Shown here piece by piece: positions 51,628 to 60,261 of a stretch of DNA of 64,000 bases. The number at the start of each line of letters is the position of its first letter. Within the stretch, counting starts at the first letter, position 1. This DNA comes from Mycobacterium sp. EPa45 (GTDB taxonomy: Bacteria > Actinomycetota > Actinomycetes > Mycobacteriales > Mycobacteriaceae). Both the position numbers and the translations under genes were made by a program. The notes under the pieces were generated by a model. That model worked only from the letters and a program-made list of their open reading frames with translations, was not told the DNA's origin and did no database searches. The stretch spans positions 5,208,001 to 5,272,000 of the forward strand of contig NZ_CP011773.1 in the NCBI RefSeq assembly GCF_001021385.1, read 5' to 3'.

Positions 51628-51917
51628 GTCAGCGCGTCGGCGCCGCCGCCTCGGCGCACGCACACCGTCGCACAGGCGTCGTCGGTCATCGCCTTGTCGG
51701 CGACGACGACACGTTTCCTGCGCAGCACCGCGCGGCCGCACGCAACGAACGGAACCGGCGTCGCACCGCCGTCGGCGGATACCTGCACCGAGTCGGCGAA
51801 GCGGGTGCCCAACTCGCCGGGCTCGAAGTGCACGGTATAGCGGATCGTCAAGAGCCACGTGCCGTCGGCACGCTGTTCGCCGCAGACGATCAGGGAGTCG
51901 TCACCGATCCTCGCCAT
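51510..51917 (-). CDS. Hypothetical protein, partly antisense to UBP gene
   Basis: A 135-residue reading frame. Its first 60 residues (ARIGDDSLIVCGEQRADGTW, RYTVHFEPGELGTRF) look like a folded beta domain, while the last 60 are Arg/Gly-rich and lie antisense to the UBP gene. The true 3' end may be shorter or the frame only partly functional. It is divergent from nothing obvious and close to the NTF2-like gene. No family recognised. Confidence 0.4.
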   Translation of the reverse strand: MARIGDDSLIVCGEQRADGTWLLTIRYTVHFEPGELGTRFADSVQVSADGGATPVPFVACGRAVLRRKRVVVADKAMTDDACATVCVRRGGGADALTQSARLRRIATQSPGTRPRGPGVVSSTGRLTGGANSGPS

Positions 51918-51971
51918 GCCCTAGATAGTGCTCCGCCCGGGGGGCCGATGTGCGGACCCACGCCGAGGTCT

Positions 51972-52364
51972 TCACGCCAAACCGGCGGCTGCCATTTCTT
52001 TTTCAAATTCTTTCGCCATTCGCTCGGCGAACGCGGTGACGGCTTTGAGCGGCCGCAGCATCACGGTGAACTCGTCGATGAGCCCGTCTTCGCGGGTGTG
52101 CAGGAAGTCGCAGCCGTTGATGTCGAGGTCGCCGACCTTCGCGGTGAAGACCAGCGCATGGTCGGCATGGCCCTCGCCGCCGATCTCCTTGATGTATGTC
52201 AGGTCGGAGAACACCCGCGATACCGCCCGCAGGATGACTCCGATCTGATCGCGGCCCTGATACGGCTTGTGCGCGATCGGACTGCGGAAGACGACATCCT
52301 CGGCGCACAGGGCGGGCAGGGCATCGAAATCACCGGCTTCGACGGCGGCGCGGAAGGCATGCAT
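51972..52364 (-). CDS. NTF2/SnoaL-like protein
   Basis: A 130-residue protein with the cone-shaped NTF2 fold: an opening helix HAFRAAVEAGDFDALPALCA, a beta sheet with YQGRDQIGVILRAVSRVF, and ALVFTAKVGDLDINGCDFL. Such proteins bind or isomerise small hydrophobic molecules. ATG 52364 was chosen; a longer frame to 52607 is antisense to the CDF gene. It is divergent from the CDF transporter gene (32 bp apart). Confidence 0.72.
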   Translation of the reverse strand: MHAFRAAVEAGDFDALPALCAEDVVFRSPIAHKPYQGRDQIGVILRAVSRVFSDLTYIKEIGGEGHADHALVFTAKVGDLDINGCDFLHTREDGLIDEFTVMLRPLKAVTAFAERMAKEFEKEMAAAGLA

Positions 52365-52396
52365 GTGGTCAGCATGCCACGGGTACCCCTGCGGGA

Positions 52397-53341
52397 ATGA
52401 CGGCACCGACAGAGAGCACCAAGACAGTCGCGATCGCGTTCGGCGCCAACCTGGTCGTCGCGGTCGCCAAGACACTTGCCGGCGTGCTGTCCGGGTCGGC
52501 GTCGATGGCGGCCGAGGCCGCCCACTCGTGGGCGGACACCGGTAACCAGGCGTTCCTGATGGTGGCCAACCGGCGCGGTAGCCGGGCGGCGGACCACAAG
52601 CACCCACTGGGCTACGGCCGGGAGGCGTATGTCTGGTCGCTGCTGGCCGCGGTGGGGTTGTTCGTCGTCGGGGGCACGGTGTCGGTCTGGCGCGGGGTCA
52701 ATGAACTGCTCGACGATCGGCCCGCCGATGAGCACTACCTGGTGGCGTATGTGGTGCTGGGCATCGCGCTGGTGATGGAGGGCATCTCCTGGACACAGGC
52801 GGTGCGGCAGCTGCGCACGGATGCCCACGAGATGGATCGCGAGGTGCTCGAGTACGCGATGAAGACCTCCGATCCCACGGTTCGTGCGGTGTTCGCCGAG
52901 GACAGTGCCGCACTGATCGGGATCGTGCTGGCCGGTGCAGGCATCGGGCTGCACCAGCTGACCGGGGACGCGGCCTGGGATGCGGCCGGGTCGATTCTCG
53001 TGGGATTGCTGCTCGGCGTGGTGGCGGTGCTGTTGATCGACAGCAACCGGCGGTTCCTGACCGGGGAGCCCGGGACGCCGCGGCTGCGCGATGCGGTGGT
53101 GGCCTCGATCGAGGCACTCGACGAGGTGGCGTCGGTCCGGTTCATCCGGCTCGAATACATCGGGCCCCGACAGCTTTTCGTGGTCGCCAGCGTGGACCTG
53201 GTGGGCGATCAGATCGAGTCGCGCATCGCGCACACCCTGCGCGATCTGGAACGCAGGCTGGAAGCCGATCCGCACATCGTCGACGTCGTGCTGACGATCG
53301 CCGAGCCCGCCGAATTGGACGACGCCGTCACTCGTCGATGA
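52397..53341 (+). CDS. Cation diffusion facilitator family transporter
   Basis: A 314-residue CDF protein that exports divalent metals such as zinc, manganese or iron by proton antiport. Metal-site motifs in the membrane helices are HSWADTGNQ (H-x3-D) and EDSAALIG. A cytoplasmic C-terminal domain follows (about 220-314; VRFIRLEYIGPRQLFVVASV). Six hydrophobic helices fit the family. Its last 14 bp overlap the opposing TetR gene. Metal selectivity cannot be read. Confidence 0.86.
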   Translation: MTAPTESTKTVAIAFGANLVVAVAKTLAGVLSGSASMAAEAAHSWADTGNQAFLMVANRRGSRAADHKHPLGYGREAYVWSLLAAVGLFVVGGTVSVWRGVNELLDDRPADEHYLVAYVVLGIALVMEGISWTQAVRQLRTDAHEMDREVLEYAMKTSDPTVRAVFAEDSAALIGIVLAGAGIGLHQLTGDAAWDAAGSILVGLLLGVVAVLLIDSNRRFLTGEPGTPRLRDAVVASIEALDEVASVRFIRLEYIGPRQLFVVASVDLVGDQIESRIAHTLRDLERRLEADPHIVDVVLTIAEPAELDDAVTRR

Positions 53342-53927
53342 TGCCGTGGCGCAGCGACTCCAGCGCGGTCCGGCACAGCCTTCCCAACTCGGCCAACGAT
53401 CGGTCCTCGCCGACCATCCACAGCTCCATCGCACCGAAGACCGCTGCGGCGATGCACCGCGCCGTCACGATCACCCGTAGACGCTCGTCGGGTGTCTTCG
53501 GCGCGGCGCTCTCCGAAAGCTGGTCGGCGATTGCGTCGGCGAACTCGGCCTCCACCTGCCGGGTGTGACGCACTATGCGACCGGGGTCGAGCTCCCTGGC
53601 CCGCAGCGCGGCGATCTGGGCGACCGCCTCGGGATCGTAGGGTGAGGCTTCGATGGCCGACTGCACCGATTCGAGAATGGACGCCCCCGGTGAGCGGGCC
53701 TGCAAAGCGGTGCGGAACCACTCCAGGCCCACGTCGTAATCGGCGAACAGCAGGTCGTGCTTCGACGTGAAGTGCCGGTAGAAGGTGCGCAACGAGACGC
53801 CTGCGTCGGCGGCGATCTGCTCGGCGGACGTGTCCTCGACGCCTTGGGCCAGAAAGCGCACAAGAGCCGCGCGACGCAGGGCGTCGCGCGTGCGCTCGCT
53901 GCGCGCGGTCTGAGCAGGGCGAACCAC
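53328..53927 (-). CDS. TetR-family transcriptional regulator
   Basis: A 199-residue TetR repressor. The DNA-binding domain is in the first 55 residues: TSAEQIAADAGVSLRTFYRHF with the preceding helix RRAALVRFLAQGVED. The C-terminal ligand domain is helical. GTG 53927 (VRPAQTARSERTRD) was preferred over TTG 53951. The divergent DUF2834 gene and a perfect palindrome (53952-53967) 25 bp upstream suggest it represses itself and that gene. Confidence 0.85.
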   Translation of the reverse strand: MVRPAQTARSERTRDALRRAALVRFLAQGVEDTSAEQIAADAGVSLRTFYRHFTSKHDLLFADYDVGLEWFRTALQARSPGASILESVQSAIEASPYDPEAVAQIAALRARELDPGRIVRHTRQVEAEFADAIADQLSESAAPKTPDERLRVIVTARCIAAAVFGAMELWMVGEDRSLAELGRLCRTALESLRHGIIDE

Positions 53928-53951
53928 GGGGGTAACGTACCGCAAAAGCAA

Positions 53952-53967
53952 TTGTCAAAATTGACAA
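53952..53967. promoter_or_regulatory. TetR operator candidate
   Basis: TTGTCAA AA TTGACAA is a perfect palindrome (7-bp arms, 2-bp centre) between the divergent TetR and DUF2834 genes, 25 and 35 bp from their starts. Location and symmetry fit an autoregulated TetR operator. Confidence 0.7.
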
Positions 53968-54001
53968 AACCTGGACCAAGGTTCACTACAGTTACGAAGC
54001 C

Positions 54002-54490
54002 ATGACGCTCCTCGTTCATGCAGTACTGGCAGTTCTCGTCATCGGATGGATCATCGGGTCCAATTCGGCTGTCTTTCGCCGGCCGGCTGACGGCCCCGCG
54101 GTCAGCGCGCTCGAGATCCTCTACTACCTGGTCGGCATCGCTTCGATAGTGCTGGGCTGGTACTTCAACATCCAGTTCGTCCACCAGTACGCCGACGGCA
54201 CCGGCAACGTGTTCACCGGAGCCGGCAGCTGGTGGCAGTTCATCACCCTGGGCTACGACAACCCGGCAGCCGCGTCGGCCAGCCAGGACTACACGATCGG
54301 CAACGTGATCCTGCTGCCGTTGTTCACGATCGTCGACGGCTACCGGCGCGGCATCCGCCGCCCGTGGCTGTACTTCGTGGCGAGCCTGTTCACCAGCTTC
54401 GCGTTCGCCTGGGCGTTCTACCTGGCCACCGTCGAACGCCAACGGCTACATGAAAAGTCGCTTCAGGCGGTCGGGGCGAGCGTCGGGTAG
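54002..54490 (+). CDS. DUF2834 membrane protein
   Basis: A 162-residue membrane protein with about four hydrophobic helices (LLVHAVLAVLVIGWIIGSNS, LEILYYLVGIASIVLGWYFN, GNVILLPLFTIVDGYR, WLYFVASLFTSFAFAWAFYL), characteristic of the DUF2834 family. It is divergent from a TetR gene with an operator palindrome between them, so its expression is probably inducible by a ligand. Its 3' end overlaps the OYE gene by 28 bp. Function unknown. Confidence 0.8.
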   Translation: MTLLVHAVLAVLVIGWIIGSNSAVFRRPADGPAVSALEILYYLVGIASIVLGWYFNIQFVHQYADGTGNVFTGAGSWWQFITLGYDNPAAASASQDYTIGNVILLPLFTIVDGYRRGIRRPWLYFVASLFTSFAFAWAFYLATVERQRLHEKSLQAVGASVG

Positions 54491-55554
54491 TCGATATAGC
54501 CCGCGGGTCCCGGCGAGTAGAACGTGGCCACGTCTGGCTCGGTCAGCTCGGCGCCGGTGCGCAACCGCTCGATGAGGTCAGGGTTGGCCAGGTAGGCCCG
54601 GCCAACCGCGGCTGCGCTGATGGCACCCCAGTCGGCGAGGTTCTCCAGCTCGCAGAAACTGGTATCGACCTCGCGGCCGGTGTTCAGGACAAACGGTCCG
54701 GACCACAGTGCCCGGACGATTCCGAACTCGGGTGCGTCCGGGTTGATCAAGACGTGCAGGTATGCCAGACCGAGCGGCGAAATCCGTTCCAGCAGAGCCT
54801 CATAGGCAGAGACGGTGTCGACCTCGTTCACGTCGCCCGCGCCGTTTCCCGGCGAAATCCGCAACCCCACCCGCTCGGCGCCGATCTCGTCGGCGACCGC
54901 CTCGATCACCTCGGCGGTCAGCCGCGCGCGATTTTCTGCCGATCCGCCGTACCGGTCGGTGCGGGTGTTGGTGGCATCAGCCAGGAACTGGTGCAGCAGA
55001 TAACCGTTGGCGGAATGGATTTCGACCCCGTCGAGACCGGCGTCGACGGCACGGCGCGCGGCAGCACGGAACTGCGCGACCACGCCCGCGATTTCGTCGG
55101 TGTCCAGTGCCCGTGGCACCGGCAGCGGCTTCTTGCCGGCCGGGGTGTGCGCCAGCATCTTCGCCGCGATCGCCGAGGGCGCCACCGACTCGGCGCCGCT
55201 GATGTCCGGGTGCGCCATCCGGCCGACGTGCCACAGCTGCACGAACATCAGCCCGTCCTCGGCATGCACGGCTGAAGCGACTTCGGCCCACTTCTCCTGG
55301 TGCTGGTCGGTGTAGATCCCCGGGGTGTTGACGTAGGCGCCGGTGCCGACCTGCGAGATGGCCGTGGCTTCGGTGATGATCAGCCCCGCCGATGCGCGCT
55401 GCGCGTAGTACTCGACCTGCAGGTCGCTCGGCGTGCCGTCCGACTGCGCGCGCGACCGCGTGAGCGGCGCCATGAACAGCCGATTCCGGGCGGTGGTCGC
55501 CCCGATGGTGATCGGCTGAAGCAGGGCTGAGTCGTCAGTCAGCGTGAACGTCAT
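54463..55554 (-). CDS. Old yellow enzyme-type alkene reductase
   Basis: A 363-residue FMN-dependent ene-reductase (NemA/OYE class) that reduces activated C=C bonds. Motifs: NRLFMAPLTRSRAQSDGTPS at the start, WHVGRMAHPD, the substrate-binding His-Ser-Asn of GVEIHSANGYLLHQF, and TRTDRYGGSAENRARLTAEV, which binds FMN phosphate. It probably uses NADPH. It converges on the DUF2834 gene with a 28-bp overlap. Upstream neighbour is the HNH gene. Confidence 0.92.
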   Translation of the reverse strand: MTFTLTDDSALLQPITIGATTARNRLFMAPLTRSRAQSDGTPSDLQVEYYAQRASAGLIITEATAISQVGTGAYVNTPGIYTDQHQEKWAEVASAVHAEDGLMFVQLWHVGRMAHPDISGAESVAPSAIAAKMLAHTPAGKKPLPVPRALDTDEIAGVVAQFRAAARRAVDAGLDGVEIHSANGYLLHQFLADATNTRTDRYGGSAENRARLTAEVIEAVADEIGAERVGLRISPGNGAGDVNEVDTVSAYEALLERISPLGLAYLHVLINPDAPEFGIVRALWSGPFVLNTGREVDTSFCELENLADWGAISAAAVGRAYLANPDLIERLRTGAELTEPDVATFYSPGPAGYIDYPTLAPTA

Positions 55555-55596
55555 GCTTGCCTACAAGTGCCTCGGGTGCCTATTCATTCCCTGTCC

Positions 55597-56877
55597 CTAT
55601 GGATCGTCGTCTTTCGGCAGGAAACGCTCAGGATGGTGGTAGTCGTTGGTTCCACCGATCATTGGCACGTCAGGTGGCGGGATCCACTCGGTCTGGCCAT
55701 TGGGGAGTTGCCGAGTGGTCCAGCCGTCGTTTTCCACCAGAAGGTTGTCGCATTTGCATGCCAGAGTCATGTCGTCGACGTCGGTGTTGCCGCCGTGTTT
55801 CCAGTCCTTGGCTGCGTGATGGACCTGACTGCCATATCCCGGCACGGTGCAGCCCGGGGCGGTGCAGCCGCGATACTTGGCCAGCAACATGATTCGCTGA
55901 TCTGCCGAGGCCAGCCGTTTGGATCGCCCGAGCCACAACGACTTACCCGACACCCCGTCGAATACCGCGAGGTAGTGGTTGGCGCGCGTGGCCATCCCGA
56001 TCAGATCCGGAATCGGTACCATCGTTCCACCCGCCGTGACAGCGTGGCCCGCGCCCGCCTGCAACTCCTGGAGGGTCGTGGTCACGATCACGGTGACCGG
56101 AAGTCCCTTGTGCTGACCGAGTTTGGGATCGCCGAGCCTGGCTTGAACCAGCTCGGTCAGCGCGTCGTGTTGGCGCTGGCCATGGCTACGCAGATCGTCA
56201 GTGTCAGGTGCAGCGAATTTGGCGAACCATGCCTCCAGCATCGACCGCAACTGCGGATCGGCCACCAGCTTGCCGACACTCATCCCGTCGGCGCGCTGAC
56301 CACCGCACCACACAAACCCCCGCTTGCGCGCCCGGTCCTCGTCGGAGAATCTCCCGTCGGGGTTGAGGTGGATCGCCAACCGGTCAGCGACCTTCTCCAA
56401 CTGATCGGGCCGCATGCTCTGGGCATGCCCAGCCAGCGTGCGTTCGGCTTTCTCGACCGCGACCGGGCCGACATGATCGGGCAGGTCGCGGAAGAACTTT
56501 TGAATGACCCGCACGTGATCACCGTCGAGAAGCCCACCGTCCCAGGCTTTCGCCGTCGCCGGCAACAACGGGGGCAATAATTCACCCGTTAATGCCCGAC
56601 GCGGGACCAACTGCTCGGCATCCCGCGCCCGACGCCGTGCCGCGCCGCGGCTGATCCGCAACACGTCAGCCAGCACGACCGGTATCGGCGGGCACCCCTC
56701 GTACCGCTCCAGGTGGGCAATCTGACTGTGCGAGATGGCGCGCTGTCGACGAATCGCAGTTTCGAGTCGCTCGATGGCGGCGAACCGCTCCGGTCCGGAC
56801 AGCTCCTCGATGTCGACGGCGCCCAACAGTTCGATCGCGGTGTCGAGCGCCTCCAACGCCGCATTGATCGAACCCAT
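55597..56877 (-). CDS. HNH endonuclease-like, DUF222/13E12 family
   Basis: A 426-residue protein of the mycobacterial 13E12 group. The N-terminal DUF222 domain covers about 1-300. The C-terminal HNH-like region has the zinc cysteines CTAPGCTVPGYG, the His pair QVHHAAKDWKHGGNTDVDDM, and then LACKCDNLLVENDGW, where many HNH proteins have a third His. This family is repetitive in mycobacteria and often mobile. ATG 56877 was chosen; TTG 56907 is possible. A lone TGTGGATAA lies 73 bp upstream. Confidence 0.85.
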   Translation of the reverse strand: MGSINAALEALDTAIELLGAVDIEELSGPERFAAIERLETAIRRQRAISHSQIAHLERYEGCPPIPVVLADVLRISRGAARRRARDAEQLVPRRALTGELLPPLLPATAKAWDGGLLDGDHVRVIQKFFRDLPDHVGPVAVEKAERTLAGHAQSMRPDQLEKVADRLAIHLNPDGRFSDEDRARKRGFVWCGGQRADGMSVGKLVADPQLRSMLEAWFAKFAAPDTDDLRSHGQRQHDALTELVQARLGDPKLGQHKGLPVTVIVTTTLQELQAGAGHAVTAGGTMVPIPDLIGMATRANHYLAVFDGVSGKSLWLGRSKRLASADQRIMLLAKYRGCTAPGCTVPGYGSQVHHAAKDWKHGGNTDVDDMTLACKCDNLLVENDGWTTRQLPNGQTEWIPPPDVPMIGGTNDYHHPERFLPKDDDP

Positions 56878-56977
56878 GTTCGAAACAATACGTCGCGCCT
56901 CCGACAAGAAGGCGAAGCCGAATCCAGCCTGTGGATGAACTCCGATCTGTGGATAAACAGCAGCGCCCCAACAGAAT

Positions 56978-58006
56978 TCAGCCGGTGCGCACCTCGTCCA
57001 AGAACCCGCGCACGGTGGCCTCGGAAGCCGAGGCGGGCAGCCCGACCATCACTCGGTCGATGATCCCGTCGCAGCGCTCCTTCAGCGCTGAAGCCAGACC
57101 ATCAAGCGGCGCGACAACGGCGAACGTCGACAGGATCTCGTCGTCGATCAGCGTGGCCATGGTGTCCCACTGGCCTTCCAGCGAGAGCCGATGCAACTCG
57201 GTTTGCAACTCACCCCAGCCGTGCAGCTCCAACACTTTTCGATACGCGGGCGTGGAAGCGTAAAACGCGATCTGCTTCCGCGAAGCCGCCGCAGCGGCTG
57301 CCATCTCCGTCTCATCCGAACCGGTGACGACGAATACCGGTGCCATCAACTGGAAGTCGCCGCGCGAGCGGCCCGATTTGGCCATTCCTCGCTGCAGCGC
57401 TGGAATCGTCACCTCGTCGAAATACCGTTTCGTGGTGAACGCGTGCGCGATCATGCCGTCGGCCACCTCGCCGCACATCTCCGTCATCAACTCGCCGACG
57501 GCGGCGATCACGATTTTCGGCGACCCGTACGGATGCGGCTCAGGGACGAACATCGGCGTCATCAGCCGGTGGGTGTAGAACTCGCCATCGAAGCTCAGCT
57601 TCGTGCCGTCGCGCCAGCAGGCCCAGATCTCATGCAGCGCAGTGACGAATTCGCCCATGCGCCGGGCCGGGTGGCTCCACGGCATGCTGAACCGCTTCTC
57701 GATGTGCGGCTTGATCTGTGTGCCCAACCCGAGCAGCAGCCGACCCTGTGAGTAGTCCTGCAGATCCCAGCCGATGTTGGCCACGTTCATCGGATTGCGG
57801 GCGAACGCCACCGCGATCGACGTCCCCAGTTCGATCCGTGTGGTGTGCTCGGCGGCCAGGGTCAGCGGTAGGAATGGGTCGTGGTTGATCTCGGCGGTCC
57901 AGCAGCCGTCGTAGCCGATTCGCTCCAGCTCGCGCGCCGCATCGGCGACCCCGGCGAGCCGGCTGATCACGCCCCGATCGACTTTGAGACCGCCGACCTC
58001 GCCCAT
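56978..58006 (-). CDS. LLM-class F420-dependent oxidoreductase
   Basis: A 342-residue luciferase-like monooxygenase family protein. Motifs: RELERIGYDGCWTAEINHDP, IELGTSIAVAFARNPMNVAN, LGLGTQIKPHIEKRFSMPW, and KIVIAAVGELMTEMCGEVAD. It is likely an F420 enzyme acting on an unknown organic substrate. ATG 58006 was chosen; 62 bp separate it from the divergent acyl-CoA carboxylase gene, so they share a promoter region. Confidence 0.85.
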   Translation of the reverse strand: MGEVGGLKVDRGVISRLAGVADAARELERIGYDGCWTAEINHDPFLPLTLAAEHTTRIELGTSIAVAFARNPMNVANIGWDLQDYSQGRLLLGLGTQIKPHIEKRFSMPWSHPARRMGEFVTALHEIWACWRDGTKLSFDGEFYTHRLMTPMFVPEPHPYGSPKIVIAAVGELMTEMCGEVADGMIAHAFTTKRYFDEVTIPALQRGMAKSGRSRGDFQLMAPVFVVTGSDETEMAAAAAASRKQIAFYASTPAYRKVLELHGWGELQTELHRLSLEGQWDTMATLIDDEILSTFAVVAPLDGLASALKERCDGIIDRVMVGLPASASEATVRGFLDEVRTG

Positions 58007-58068
58007 GTCGGCAGACGCTACAGTAAGCAATTCAGTATGGTCAACGCCGCCATAGTTAGGACACGTCG

Positions 58069-59568
58069 ATGAGCAACGCACAGGACTGGCAGGAGACGCT
58101 CCACGACCTGAGTCGACGTCGCCAACACGCGCATTCAATGGGCGGTGACGAGCGCCTGGCAAAGCACCATGGCAAGGGAAAGCTCGACGCCCGGGGCCGA
58201 ATCGACCACCTCCTCGATCCGGGAACGTTCCAGGAATTCGGCACCCTGGTCGGCGGGGAGATCGCCGCCGACGGATTGGTGGCTGGCGCCGGCCGCATCG
58301 ACGGAACACCGGTGATGGTGGGCGCCGAGGACTTCACCACGCTGGCCGGCAGCATCGGGCCGGGCGGCAACGCCAAGCGCTATCGGCTGGCCGAGCTCGC
58401 ACTGCGCAACAAGATCCCGTTGGTGATGTTGTTGGAGGGCGCCGGTTTCCGCGCCGCGGGTGGCGAGCACTACGGCCGCACGCCGACCGATCTGATCGCC
58501 CAGGCCAGGTGCTCGGGCAAGGTGCCTACCATTTCCGCGGTCCTCGGCCCGTCGGCCGGCCACGGGGCGCTCGTCGCGCCGGTGTGCGATTTCTCGATCA
58601 TGAGCAACCAGGGTGCGATCTTCACGGCCGGTCCTCCCGTCGTGAAAGAGGCTACTGGAGAGGAGATCTCGAAAGAGGACCTCGGCGGCCCGACAGTTGC
58701 GCTGCCCAGCGGCGTCATCCACAACGTCGCCGAATCCGACGAAGCGGTGCTTGATGACATCCGGCGGTATCTGTCCTACTTCCCCTCCAGCGCATGGTCG
58801 TATCCCCCGACCCGCCTGTACGACGAGGAGGCCGGGCTTCGCCCCACCCCGGAGCTGCTCGACATCATCTCCCGCGACAACCGCAGCATCTACGACATGC
58901 GCACCGTTCTCGACGTCATCTTCGACGAGACCGACTGGTTCGAGATTCAGCCGAAGTTCGGTCCGGCGATCATCTGTGCGCTGGCCCATCTGGGCGGCTA
59001 TCCCGTCGCGGTTGTCGCCAATCAGCCGACCGAGCTGGCCGGATCCATCGACTCCGACGCGGCCGACAAGGCCGCGCATTTCATCATGGTCGCCGACTCG
59101 TTCCATCTACCGATCGTGTTCCTGGCCGACAACCCGGGCATGCTGCCGGGCAGCCAGTCCGAGCGCGACGGTGTATTGCGCAGCGGGGCAAGGATGTTCG
59201 CGGCTCAGACCGCGGCCACAACGTTGAAGCTGCATGTCACGTTGCGCAAGGCCTTCGGCTTCGGCTCGATGGTGATGTCGTTGCTCGGATTCGACAACCA
59301 GGTGGCGACGTTCGCCTACCCCGGGGCCACGATGGGCGCGATGAGCGCCGCTGCGCTGAGCCGTGCCTCGCACGCGGACGAAGACGTCACCGAGATCTTG
59401 AAGAACATGGAACTCGAGGCGTCCTACCGCTCGGCGGGTAGCCTCGGATTCGACGAGCTGATCTCCCCGGAGGAAACCCGCAACGCACTGGTGTTGGCAT
59501 TGCAGCGCGGCATCTTCAGCCGACAGGAAGTCGCCGAGCCGGTGAGCCGCACGGTGATCACGCCTTAG
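58069..59568 (+). CDS. Acyl-CoA carboxylase beta subunit (carboxyltransferase)
   Basis: A 499-residue carboxyltransferase of the AccD/PccB family that transfers CO2 from biotin to an acyl-CoA. N-half motifs: KHHGKGKLDARGRIDHLLDP and the oxyanion loop GAGFRAAGGEHYGRTPTD. The C-half has LADNPGMLPGSQSERDGV and the active-site YPGATMGAMSAAALSRA. The length is a little shorter than typical AccD5-type subunits. Not linked to a biotin-carrying alpha gene here; a distant AccA must partner it. Confidence 0.9.
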   Translation: MSNAQDWQETLHDLSRRRQHAHSMGGDERLAKHHGKGKLDARGRIDHLLDPGTFQEFGTLVGGEIAADGLVAGAGRIDGTPVMVGAEDFTTLAGSIGPGGNAKRYRLAELALRNKIPLVMLLEGAGFRAAGGEHYGRTPTDLIAQARCSGKVPTISAVLGPSAGHGALVAPVCDFSIMSNQGAIFTAGPPVVKEATGEEISKEDLGGPTVALPSGVIHNVAESDEAVLDDIRRYLSYFPSSAWSYPPTRLYDEEAGLRPTPELLDIISRDNRSIYDMRTVLDVIFDETDWFEIQPKFGPAIICALAHLGGYPVAVVANQPTELAGSIDSDAADKAAHFIMVADSFHLPIVFLADNPGMLPGSQSERDGVLRSGARMFAAQTAATTLKLHVTLRKAFGFGSMVMSLLGFDNQVATFAYPGATMGAMSAAALSRASHADEDVTEILKNMELEASYRSAGSLGFDELISPEETRNALVLALQRGIFSRQEVAEPVSRTVITP

Positions 59569-59574
59569 TCGCGC

Positions 59575-60261
59575 TCAGAGGGCGAAGGCCTGCGGCGGCC
59601 CCGCCAGCTTTGCCTTGGCCTGCCACCCGATCGCGTCAGTGATCTCGATATCGCCTGCTTCTAGCCCATCGAGGGCCAGCTCGACGAGTGTGGCCGGTTC
59701 GGTGACGGAGCCGTCGGGGAACTCGATCCCGGCGCTGCGGGCGAATTTGAACAGCGTCTCGGTGCCGATTAGTCCGGGGACAAGACCGACGACTTGTGTT
59801 CCCTGACTGGCCAATTCGATGCGCACCCCGTTGGTCAGACCCCACTCGGCCGACTTGGCCGCAGCGTAGGCGGTGTTGCCGTCCACGGTGAGCCATGCGG
59901 CCGCCGACAGCACGTTCACGATGGCACCGCCGCCGTTGCGGGCGAGAACCGGTGCGAACGCCCGGATGACGTTCAGCGTGCCGAAGTAATTGGACTCCAT
60001 CACCCGCCGAACGGCATCCAGGTCGCCCGTCACCAGGTTGCCGCCCGCGGTGTCAGCGGCGTTGTTGATCAGTGTGTCGACATCGCCGGCGATCTCGGCG
60101 GCGGCGCGGACCGAGTGCGGGTCGAGGATGTCCAGGCGGAGCACCTCGGCCCCCGGGATATCGACGAGCTCCGGCCGTCGCGCCGTGGCGTATACCTTGG
60201 CCCCGCGCCGGAGGAGTTCGGTCACGAAATGCGCGCCGACGCCGCCCGTAACCGCGAGTCG
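59575..60261 (-). pseudogene. Short-chain dehydrogenase, 5'-truncated and joined to TetR gene
   Basis: An SDR with the typical NNAAD turn (DVDTLINNAADTAGG), the YAAAKSAEW catalytic Tyr-x3-Lys and the GLVPGLIGTET segment. Reading upstream of the GTG at 60225, the frame continues with GVGAHFVTELLRRGAKVY and then RLAVTGG, but a stop at 60262-60264 closes it, and no ATG or GTG gives a full first strand. The glycine-rich NAD motif is shortened. The missing start and the overlap with TetR (60229-60261) indicate a deletion fusion, so this gene is probably non-functional or mis-started. Confidence 0.75.

Noticed and set aside
59794..60228. Extended N-terminus of the TetR gene
   Set aside because: Antisense to the SDR body; TetR homology begins at ATG 60229.
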